Source: Planctomycetota bacterium
Lineage (GTDB): Bacteria > Planctomycetota > Planctomycetia > Pirellulales > Pirellulaceae
Assembly (NCBI GenBank): GCA_014381825.1
Contig: JACNKX010000078.1
Location: 115,984-179,983, forward strand
DNA length: 64,000 nucleotides
Direction of reading: 5' to 3'
The position numbers were made by a program, and so were the translations under genes. The notes beneath the pieces were generated by a model. The model was not told the origin of the DNA, did not search any database, and was given only the letters and a program-made list of their open reading frames with translations. This document shows positions 57,250 to 64,000 of the stretch, piece by piece; within the stretch, counting starts at the first letter, position 1, and every line of letters begins with the position of its first letter.

Positions 57250-58896
57250 TCAATGATTCCAGGAAAACTCAGTGCCGTTCACCAAGACCCAGTATAGATC
57301 CTCAAGACGCTCCGAGCGATCGTCGCCATTCGTTCCGCTGATCAGTTTTAGGAAGTGTGCTTGTTCGGCGGCCGACGGAAGTCGAGATAGGACCGTTAGG
57401 TAACATGTCTCGACAGCTTTCTCGTCCGACGGAGCCAGCGTCGAGATCCTTGTCGTGGCATTCATGAACGGATTTGGCTTCGTCCGATCCTTCACTAACT
57501 GACCGTTCATCATGAGCAAACGCTGTGCAATTGTTCCAGCTCGACCTTCGAATTCGTCTTCACCCGTATCGCCATACCGTTGGATGAACTGATTTTGTTC
57601 ATTGAAGCGAATCAGTTGCGAGATGATGTGCGAGTCGGCATCGATCGTCGTGAGCGAGGCGGCTTGAATCATACCCCCTGCCACTTGCTCTGGTCGCAGT
57701 CGCGTGAGTGGGAACACCGCCCAGGCATCTTCATGCTCTTGAGTCACTTCAAAGTCCGCACGGCTCGCCAGGCGAAATACCTTTGTGCCGGCGATCATCC
57801 GAACGAGATGGCGCAAATCGTAGTCGTGCTTCACAAAATCATCCGCCAGCGTTTCGAGAGCCGGTGGATACTCGCCATACAGGGGAATAGCATCGATCGG
57901 CTCGACCAATGGCTTTCCGGTCAACAGCGCCCAGATTCGGTTGACCATCGCTCGTGCGAACGGTTTGTTCTGGTCGTGCGTCACCCAAGCCGCGAGCTGC
58001 TCGCGCTGCGTTCCCTCGTTGGAAAGCAGATCCAAAGAGTAAGGAGGCGTCGGGGCAACGATTTCCGTTTCGTCGGCGTCCAAGTACTGATATTCGTATT
58101 CGTCCTTGCTGTCGGTTACCCCGAACAGCGAGAACCGCACACCCCCATAGAACGCGGCGAGGTGATGAAAGTCGCTTTGCAATCCGTCACGCGGGTCGTC
58201 TTTCACCCCAAGATTCATCGTGCCGAGATTGTCGTCGTGGCACTGGAGGCAGTCGATTCGCATTCCGAGAAACGCTCGCGTCGTGCGTCCGGCGAGACGG
58301 ATGGCGTCTGGCTTGCCATTGTTGTCTTCGTCCAACGTCACCGTCAAAAAGTTAGTCGACGGCGAATTCGTCCAGATTCCTTTGTCGCTAATCAACTCAC
58401 GAACAAGTTGGTCATACGGTTTGTTCACATGCAGCTGATCGCTCAGCCAGGTCACGAACCGGCGACGACGAAAGACGATAAAAGGACCATTGTCTGTCCC
58501 CACGTATGCTCGGGCTAACCGTTCGCCGACGTAGTCCGCATATCGACGATCTTCAAGCAGCCGCGACACCCACCAATCGAGTCTTTGTTCATCGGCGAGA
58601 GATTGCAGCACACGGATCTCTTCCAACGACGGAATCGTTCCCGTCAGTCCTAACGATAGCCGTCTGGCGACCGTTAAGTCGTCGGTCGTACCTGCGCTCG
58701 TGATTCCTTGTTCCCGCCACGAAGCTTCAAACTCGCTATCAACTTGGTCGAGGACGGTCCGAATCTCTGGTTGCTGATACCGTGTTGCGTCGAAGTCTTT
58801 GGGGCTCTCAATCGGGTCGTTGCTCAACAGGCGAGAGGCGAGAACAATCAGTCCCAAGACGCTCAAACCGACGAACAGAAGATTGCGTTGCCACAC
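57250..58896 (-). CDS. DUF1549/DUF1553 membrane-anchored protein
   Basis: The 548-residue protein begins with a signal anchor (RNLLFVGLSVLGLIVLASRLL). DUF1549 follows (TVARRLSLGLTGTIPSLEEI, WLSDQLHVNKPYDQLVRELISD, RTTRAFLGMRIDCLQCHDDNLG with CLQCH) and then DUF1553 (FARAMVNRIWALLTGKPLVEPIDAIPLYGEYPPALETLADDFVKHDYDLRHLVRMIAGT and YLTVLSRLPSAAEQ). Unlike the copy at the window start, it lacks a coiled-coil insertion. The downstream WD40 gene 29 bases away is likely co-expressed. The CxxCH suggests heme c or a metal site. Confidence 0.9.
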   Translation of the reverse strand: MWQRNLLFVGLSVLGLIVLASRLLSNDPIESPKDFDATRYQQPEIRTVLDQVDSEFEASWREQGITSAGTTDDLTVARRLSLGLTGTIPSLEEIRVLQSLADEQRLDWWVSRLLEDRRYADYVGERLARAYVGTDNGPFIVFRRRRFVTWLSDQLHVNKPYDQLVRELISDKGIWTNSPSTNFLTVTLDEDNNGKPDAIRLAGRTTRAFLGMRIDCLQCHDDNLGTMNLGVKDDPRDGLQSDFHHLAAFYGGVRFSLFGVTDSKDEYEYQYLDADETEIVAPTPPYSLDLLSNEGTQREQLAAWVTHDQNKPFARAMVNRIWALLTGKPLVEPIDAIPLYGEYPPALETLADDFVKHDYDLRHLVRMIAGTKVFRLASRADFEVTQEHEDAWAVFPLTRLRPEQVAGGMIQAASLTTIDADSHIISQLIRFNEQNQFIQRYGDTGEDEFEGRAGTIAQRLLMMNGQLVKDRTKPNPFMNATTRISTLAPSDEKAVETCYLTVLSRLPSAAEQAHFLKLISGTNGDDRSERLEDLYWVLVNGTEFSWNH

Positions 58897-59186
58897 GAGA
58901 CAGGCTCCTTGGCGAGAAAGCTCAGAGTTTTTGAAACGACATGGGGCTATGAGCGGGTACTATTCGTTGCGGGTTCAGAGAAGCATACCCGACACATTCG
59001 AGCTTAGTTTCGTCGCGTGCTTCGTCAAATCCACACCGGACATCTCCATTCGACTTGTTCCGCAACTCAATCGGAAGACCGAATTTGCAACATAAACACG
59101 AATTGCCTACGATCACCGGCGAGCAATTCGTCGGTTACCCGAGCAACAATGGTGGCCCGCAGGACACTGGTAGCCAAGGTAAAAGA

Positions 59187-60629
59187 ATGTCGACCAGCGA
59201 GCCTCCCGAAGACCCACCGATTGCACAGTCGCCTCATGCACGGTCGCCGATCGCACAGTCGCCGATTTCTGGCGGCGAATCCGAGTCGGCTCCGCCGGTG
59301 CGAGTCTTCCTCGCCGAAGGAATCGAAGAGGCGGTCGATATCGTCGACGAACGGAGTTTGCCAGTCAAGTTCTGGCGGTGGGTGTGTTCCGGCATCGAGT
59401 GGTTGTTTGGCTTAGCCAGCGTCATCGCTGGTTTGGCGCTGCTTGCATCGATCCCAATTGCGCAGTTTCTCTCGCTCGGTTACCTGTTGGAAGTTAGCGG
59501 AAGAATTACGCGAACAGGAAAATTGCGAGAAGGATTCATCGGCGTCCGTCCAGCGGCACGCCTCGGCAGCATCCTCCTCGGGACTTGGTTGATGCTGTGG
59601 CCGATTCGCTTCGTCTCAAGCTATTGGCGTTCGGCACACTTGATCGATCCGAACAGCGGCGTAACGACTGCCTGGCGCATCGGCTTGTTGATTTTCACCG
59701 CCGTGATGATCGGACACATTCTGTTAGCGTGGTCGTGTGGCGGCAAGATTCGTTATTTCTTCTGGCCGCTTCTCGCTCCGCTTTTCTTCGGCATGTGGGT
59801 GTTAAGGAGAGTAGTTTCGAGTGACCGCTTGCGACCGATCGTCGGGCCTGTAGTTGGCACCTTCTCGAAGCGGCTGTTAAAGGATCTCACGACAGTTCCG
59901 CCGTTGACCTCCTGGTTCCCGCCCGCGATTTTCTGGGCAAACCTCCGACGTGGAGGGCTCTATGCGAACTCTCGTGATGTTGTTTGGGAGTACGCGGCCA
60001 ATCTCAAATTGCACTATTTCTTCTGGCTTGGGCTACGTGGTTTTGCCGGTGCGATCGCTTGGTTGTTCGTTCCAGTCATGATGATCATGGCGATGACCAA
60101 TCTGCAATTGGAGAATCAACAAGCAGCCCAAGGACTAGGCGGATTGACTGCATTCCTTGGCTCAGCCCTGTTGGCAATTGTGGTCCTTTACTTACCTTTC
60201 TTGCAGGCTCACTTCGCCGCTGAGAATCGATTTGTCGCGATGTTTGAAATTGGCGCTGTGCGCCGCAAGTTCCAGCGAGCTCCCGTTGCATTTTGGTTTT
60301 CGTTGCTGATCACCCTTGGGTTTTCGTTGCCGCTTTACTTGTTGAAGATCGAAACGATCCCGCGCGAGACCGTCTGGCTGCCGAGCGTAGTCTTTGTGAT
60401 CTTCATCTTTCCCTCCAGGATGATCGCGGGCTGGGCTTTGGCGAGATCAGAGAAACGAGAAGAGCCGCGATTCTTTTTGTTTCGTTGGGGAGCGAGGCTC
60501 GGAACATTACCACTTGTCGCGATCTACGCATTCATCGCCTTCTTCACGCAGTTTCTGTCGTGGAATGGATCCTACAGCCTGTTCGAGCAACACGCGTTCC
60601 TCACACCGGTTCCGTTTCTGGGGCTGTAG
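59187..60629 (+). CDS. Multi-pass membrane protein of unknown function
   Basis: ATG 59187 (AAGGTAAAAGA upstream) gives 480 residues; an in-frame extension to 59055 has no ribosome site. The first 50 residues are a Pro/Ser-rich low-complexity region (PPIAQSPHARSPIAQSPISG) that arises from a short DNA tandem repeat (59218-59267). At least seven to eight hydrophobic helices follow, for example GLASVIAGLALLASIPIAQFL, LLGTWLMLWPIRF, LLIFTAVMIGHILLAW, FLGSALLAIVVLYLPFL and LPLVAIYAFIAFFTQF. An amphipathic DUF4013-like repeat cannot be excluded. No function could be assigned. Confidence 0.75.
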   Translation: MSTSEPPEDPPIAQSPHARSPIAQSPISGGESESAPPVRVFLAEGIEEAVDIVDERSLPVKFWRWVCSGIEWLFGLASVIAGLALLASIPIAQFLSLGYLLEVSGRITRTGKLREGFIGVRPAARLGSILLGTWLMLWPIRFVSSYWRSAHLIDPNSGVTTAWRIGLLIFTAVMIGHILLAWSCGGKIRYFFWPLLAPLFFGMWVLRRVVSSDRLRPIVGPVVGTFSKRLLKDLTTVPPLTSWFPPAIFWANLRRGGLYANSRDVVWEYAANLKLHYFFWLGLRGFAGAIAWLFVPVMMIMAMTNLQLENQQAAQGLGGLTAFLGSALLAIVVLYLPFLQAHFAAENRFVAMFEIGAVRRKFQRAPVAFWFSLLITLGFSLPLYLLKIETIPRETVWLPSVVFVIFIFPSRMIAGWALARSEKREEPRFFLFRWGARLGTLPLVAIYAFIAFFTQFLSWNGSYSLFEQHAFLTPVPFLGL

Positions 60630-60801
60630 GTGTCTCGGATGGCGTTCGACAACGCGCGTCGCGTTAAAACAGTGCTGTAGGAACTGTTAATCACAGAAGC
60701 AGACAGAGTTACCATAAACGGCTCATGACACGTTATCCTCCTGCGTTCATTGCTTCATGGTTGGCTCGCGGGAGACGAAACCTACTACGAGGAGAAAGTC
60801 G

Positions 60802-61851
60802 ATGCAGAACATCGTATCGTTGAACGTTTGGAGCCAGATAAAGCCGATCTCTAACGAGTCGCAAAGCAAGACGGCGGCGATTGCGTACGTGACCAGCGAG
60901 ACATTCGTGCAGTTCGGCGATGGTGACGTGCTGGTAACCGATGCTTCCGACAACGCGATCGCATGTGGGCAGACATCGGCACGATTACTGAGTGCTGCAA
61001 TTGATCGAGGGGCGAAGATCTACAGCTGCGAAGGGCTTCACGCGAAAGTAATCGCGTTCGACTCCGTCGCAGTGATCGGCTCCGCGAACCTCTCCGAGCA
61101 TTCTGAACGAGACCTTGTCGAAGCCGCTTGGGTGACCGACGACCCGACCGTACTCGCTTCCATTAGAAGATTCGTCGAGTGTCTAGCTGCTCAATCGCAG
61201 CCCATCGACGCGACACGCTTAGAGCAAATCCTCTCGATCAGAGTAAAACGCCGCCTTACACCAGTCAGTAAACGCAACATGACGCTAGAACCGGATTACT
61301 CCAGTCACAATGCGGACCACACGGCGTCTTCAGTTCCGGACGATGACGCCGTTGAAAGAGTGCTGTCTCGTTCCGAGAAATCAACCAACGACTCGTGGGT
61401 TCTCGATCCGCAACTCGTACTCATGGACCGTGAGGAAGTGTACCGTATCACGGGAAAGTGGCCGACAAAGTCGATAGGGCCGAAGGTATGGGCGAGACAG
61501 GTGGAGCTTGGCACAAATCTGGAGACCGATAGATCCGTTCCGCGTCCGTATCATCAGAATTTCATCAACGCCACGGTGGATCTTGCGAAGGCGAAAGGCA
61601 ATGCTCCGACTCGCGACGAAATCCTATCGCTCGTGGTTGACCGTCACAGCTCAGGAGAGCTTCCAAACACCCTCGACAAAAGGAGCCAGCAGTTGCGCAA
61701 TAGCCCGTACAGTTTCTTTCAGAAACACTTTGACCCGGCGAGAGAAACTTCCATCTATAAGGAAAAGACGCTGAGATATTTCCTGCACGCGACTCCCGAT
61801 CGCGAGAAGGAGTTCTTGAGTCGACTTGGCGTGAAACGCAAGAACGTCTAG
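60802..61851 (+). CDS. Single-HKD phospholipase D-like protein
   Basis: ATG 60802 (GGAG upstream) gives 349 residues. The N-terminal 140 residues hold one PLD-like catalytic motif LHAKVIAFDSVAVIGSANLSEHS (H80, K82, N96 of HxK...GSxN), the half-HKD of the PLDc_2/restriction-like branch. The remainder is a helical region with no recognised domain (SIGPKVWARQVELGTN, APTRDEILSLVVDRHSSGEL). A single HKD enzyme would need to dimerise. The start would place it just after a 170-base gap. Activity on lipid or nucleic acid cannot be chosen between. Confidence 0.82.
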   Translation: MQNIVSLNVWSQIKPISNESQSKTAAIAYVTSETFVQFGDGDVLVTDASDNAIACGQTSARLLSAAIDRGAKIYSCEGLHAKVIAFDSVAVIGSANLSEHSERDLVEAAWVTDDPTVLASIRRFVECLAAQSQPIDATRLEQILSIRVKRRLTPVSKRNMTLEPDYSSHNADHTASSVPDDDAVERVLSRSEKSTNDSWVLDPQLVLMDREEVYRITGKWPTKSIGPKVWARQVELGTNLETDRSVPRPYHQNFINATVDLAKAKGNAPTRDEILSLVVDRHSSGELPNTLDKRSQQLRNSPYSFFQKHFDPARETSIYKEKTLRYFLHATPDREKEFLSRLGVKRKNV

Positions 61852-62193
61852 TAATACACGAACCGTAAGCGATGTACACAAAACCGATACAATGCTGTTG
61901 GAATCCGCGAAGAGGCTATAACGTACGGCTGACTCGGTGCCATTCATGCACACTAAGTTACTCCCGCATGCAAACCAAGTTGCAAGTGTTCACTCGTTGA
62001 GCATGCTCGTAACCCGCTACTATCTTTACGGCAGTTGGGTCGATGCCAATTGCTCTCTGTGGAACAGGCGAGTCAAGCTGGTCTCATGGCCAACATTGGC
62101 GCGGATGCGGTAAAGAGGAACACCACCTTTCGTTTGCCTATTCCGTGTTTTCTGGAGTAGAAGACAACGATGGAAGCACAACAGGGCCAGCCC
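61852..62193 (+). other. Gene-free stretch upstream of the PIN-like remnant
   Basis: No complete gene is seen in 342 bases. In one frame the text GCGKEEHHLSFAYSVFSGVEDNDG around 62100-62170 faintly recalls the end of a DUF433 protein, the usual partner of DUF5615; this is a weak resemblance only. A decayed toxin-antitoxin-like pair is one possible explanation of the region. Confidence 0.3.
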
Positions 62194-62531
62194 GTGAGCG
62201 ACCAGTACATCGAACATCGCGTGACGAAAGCGTCACCGTTGCCGTCGCTGCTCCATTACGTGCGCGAGGCATCAGCGTTACGACTCCCGCGGAAGCTGAT
62301 TGGATTGGGGCATCCGACGTGCAGTAACTCGGATTCGCAACTTCTGAAGGGCGCGTTCTGATCACTCACGACGATGACTTTCTTCGACTGCATCATCCGG
62401 GAGCAGACCACGCAGGCGTTGGTTACCGCCACCCGACCAAGTATTCGCTGAGTGACTTGCTGCAGGTTCTTATCCTCCTGCATGGTTGTTTCGATGCGGA
62501 AGAAATAATCGATCGGGTCGAATACCTCTAG
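62194..62531 (+). pseudogene. Decayed DUF5615 PIN-like protein
   Basis: Translated fragments read VAVAAPLRARGISVTTPAEA, DWIGASDVQ then TAA (62325-62327), LGFATSEGRVLITHDDDFLR, HAGVGYRHPTKYSLSDLL and EEIIDRVEYL up to TAG 62529-62531. They match the DUF5615 pattern (G.DV...EAG..GASDE..L..A..EGRVL.T.D.DFLRL...H.GI......S...I). The TAA replaces a Gln or other conserved codon (the family usually has a residue here). The extreme N-terminus also appears shifted: the expected DEHV-type start lies in a different frame from GTG 62194. Two lesions make a functional product unlikely. Confidence 0.7.
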
Positions 62532-62541
62532 CAACTGCGAT

Positions 62542-63570
62542 TCAACCGCGCCGCGGCGAGATCCATAGGAACGGCTTCCCGGCTTCGTCGAGCCGCAGTT
62601 CGCTTTTCAACTTTGCTTGAAACAATACTTGATTGAGTACACGAAGATACTGCACTCGCTTCTTCGGAAACGACACGTTTACTTTGGTCACATCAATCTG
62701 CTCGCGAGCCAACCCGTTGTGATCAAACAGAAAAGGTGTTTTGACTAGATTCTGGATGGCTTCGATCGCTTCCGACAGCGCGGTTTCCTGAATGCCGACC
62801 GTGAGGTACTCGTACAGCTTGGGGGCAGCTCGCCTTGGTTCTGCTTGCGGCGGCCAACCAACCGGCCAAGACTCCTCGACTTCGCGGACGTCGGAGATCA
62901 CCAATCGGACCTTCCCGCCGCGTGGTTTCTCCGGCGACAAAACAAGACCGAGTGGCCGAAGTGTGGCGGCGAGCGCGGTTCCGGCGCTCAGGCCGTTGAG
63001 TTCGTCGAGAACCGTTTCGTTTTGTGCAAACGCTCGTCGCGCAGTGGCGGTGACCGATGTCTCCATCGGCAAGCTCTTCACAATCTTTCGAGCAATGTCG
63101 CCAGCGCGAATTCCCTTCGTATTAAAGTCGATCGGCGTCGAGAGTTGCTTGTCGAACTCGACGATTTCGTCGCTCGTCAAACCAAACGCTGCCTTGGTCT
63201 TGTTGAGTCCGTCGATTCCATCGTCTTGAAGCTTCTCGATCCACTTGGCGATACCAGCCCGATCATTCAGGCTAAACTTGCCGTAGGGCAGTGCGAGCTG
63301 GTTGTTTGCCATGAGAATGCCAACGACGTGATACGATGGCGATGCTTCCGTACCGCGGTTGACGACCTTGGTCTCGTCCCCCGGACGACCACTCCGAATC
63401 CGCAATCCCGACTGATCAAGATCCTTCATCGCGTCGATCCACCGCTGGGATCCAGTCACGGAAAAGCCGGAATCGGTGACGAGTTCGAACGAGACAGGAG
63501 GTGCGGCGGCCCCCGGCACCGTTACGCATAAGGCAAGCAAGAAGAGTATCGCTGTAGCAACACTTCGCAT
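62542..63570 (-). CDS. Secreted hypothetical protein
   Basis: The 342-residue protein starts with a signal peptide (MRSVATAILFLLALCVTVPGAAAPP). The body is mixed alpha/beta without recognised motifs: DLDQSGLRIRSGRPGDETKVV, LPYGKFSLNDRAGIAKWIEKLQDDG, and a C-terminal KLYEYLTVGIQETALSEAIEAIQNL region reminiscent of secretin-like or STN-type domains. It appears to be a planctomycete-type exported protein. It is divergent from the LEPR-like gene start at the window edge, sharing about 310 bases. Confidence 0.72.
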   Translation of the reverse strand: MRSVATAILFLLALCVTVPGAAAPPVSFELVTDSGFSVTGSQRWIDAMKDLDQSGLRIRSGRPGDETKVVNRGTEASPSYHVVGILMANNQLALPYGKFSLNDRAGIAKWIEKLQDDGIDGLNKTKAAFGLTSDEIVEFDKQLSTPIDFNTKGIRAGDIARKIVKSLPMETSVTATARRAFAQNETVLDELNGLSAGTALAATLRPLGLVLSPEKPRGGKVRLVISDVREVEESWPVGWPPQAEPRRAAPKLYEYLTVGIQETALSEAIEAIQNLVKTPFLFDHNGLAREQIDVTKVNVSFPKKRVQYLRVLNQVLFQAKLKSELRLDEAGKPFLWISPRRG

Positions 63571-63806
63571 GTGCGGTCGACCTTACTCCGGGGATTCGTT
63601 CTCTACAGTTTGAGTATAGCATTCGATGCGATCGCGACATTGATAACGACTGAATTCAATTGCATCGGCGACCGAAATCCCAAGAACCGACAGGGTTTCC
63701 AGCCGTGACGGCCTTCGCCGCAACTGCTTCGACGCGGCACTCATGGCCCTGCCGCCATTATTATTTTCCGGGAAATCTGAAATTTTGCCGGATTTCCGAC
63801 CCGGTT

Positions 63807-63835
63807 TTGACTCCGTTTTTCAATAGATATCTAAT
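63807..63835 (+). promoter_or_regulatory. Strong sigma-70-like promoter before the surface-protein start
   Basis: TTGACT (63807-63812), a 17-base spacer and TCTAAT (63830-63835, 5 of 6 matches) lie 46 bases before the ATG at 63881. Upstream, GGAAATC and GATTTCC form an imperfect inverted repeat near 63773-63797 that may be an operator. This accounts for most of the gap 63571-63880, in which no gene is seen. Confidence 0.6.
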
Positions 63836-63880
63836 AGGGGGCGGGTGTTTTTTCGAGAGAATCAATCCGGGAGCTGCCAC

Positions 63881-64000
63881 ATGCGTCGCAACAAGACTTG
63901 GGATCGGATCGTGAAACGAATCACTGCTTCTTGCCGGGGGGGGGGGCGAAGAAGTATGATCGGCGGCGATTGTTCTTCGAGTCGTTAGAGGGGCGGCAGT
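63881..64000 (+). CDS. Start of a surface protein with LEPR-like motif, disrupted at an 11-G run, truncated by window
   Basis: ATG 63881 opens MRRNKTWDRIVKRITASC, a basic leader, and then meets 11 consecutive G (63936-63946). In the +0 frame the text becomes nonsense and stops at TAG within 60 bases. In another frame after the G run the text reads AKKYDRRRLFFESLEGRQ, the LEPR/LExR motif (RRLFFESLExRQLL) found at the N-terminus of very large planctomycete surface proteins. Twelve or nine G would join them. So the gene is either phase-variable or has a homopolymer error. A strong promoter lies 46 bases upstream. The rest of the gene is outside the window. Confidence 0.5.
63936..63946 (+). repeat. 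Homopolymeric G tract, 11 bases
   Basis: Eleven G in a row lie about 55 bases into the likely coding region of a surface protein. A tract of this length near a start codon can slip during replication and switch the frame. It also is a frequent site of sequencing error. Confidence 0.9.

Noticed and set aside
62026..62365. Short minus-strand ORFs over the PIN-like remnant
   Set aside because: They lie antisense to text that matches DUF5615 on the plus strand and have no family resemblance.

Overview
The window looks like a chromosome segment of a planctomycete, probably a Pirellula/Rhodopirellula-type bacterium. The basis is its protein families: a DUF1559 pilin-like protein, paired DUF1592/DUF1552 proteins, DUF1549/DUF1553 proteins, a PVC-type dehydrogenase fused to a heme c domain, a giant Ser/Thr kinase with WD40 repeats beside an ECF sigma factor, the small basic protein of the PVC group, and the start of a surface protein with an LEPR-like motif. 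No rRNA, tRNA, CRISPR array, prophage or insertion sequence was recognised.

Layout. 1-14 kb: a truncated DUF1549/DUF1553 gene, a DUF3179 gene interrupted by an in-frame TGA, a lipoprotein and DUF1559 pair, an FG-GAP/UnbV plus TPR operon, a Rieske ferredoxin, a phosphoesterase, a thioredoxin-like gene interrupted by an in-frame TGA, and a DUF1592-DUF1552 operon. 14-31 kb is housekeeping and envelope: rpsU, a cold-shock protein, SlyD, an NfeD protease, a YtrA-type GntR/ABC operon, pyrimidine salvage (thymidine phosphorylase and cytidine deaminase), a LarA homologue, ArsC, two large TPR proteins and an M50 protease. 31-45 kb: a hotdog thioesterase, a PhoD-like phosphatase, an M81 peptidase, a nucleoside-type MFS transporter, a response regulator, a DinG-type helicase, the PVC dehydrogenase and a cluster of small unknown genes. 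45-57 kb: a zinc-ribbon WD40 protein, the kinase with its sigma factor, ribD and another WD40 protein. 57-64 kb: a second DUF1549/DUF1553 gene, a membrane protein, a phospholipase D-like protein, a decayed PIN-like gene, a secreted unknown, and a surface-protein start with an 11-G run.

The most interesting signal is a pair of in-frame TGA codons at redox-active cysteine positions of two unrelated proteins. In DUF3179, TGA takes the place of the first Cys of its CxxC motif (U-H-L-C). In a TlpA/thioredoxin-like protein, TGA directly follows the WASW motif. In both genes the homologous frame continues uninterrupted for over 200 codons, and a plausible bacterial SECIS-like hairpin lies directly downstream. 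The simplest reading is selenocysteine insertion, which would make DUF3179 a selenoprotein family I am not aware of having been described. No selenocysteine machinery (selA, selB, selC, selD) is visible here. The kinase gene also has two in-frame TGAs, at positions that are not cysteine, so ordinary nonsense decay occurs in this window and must be excluded.
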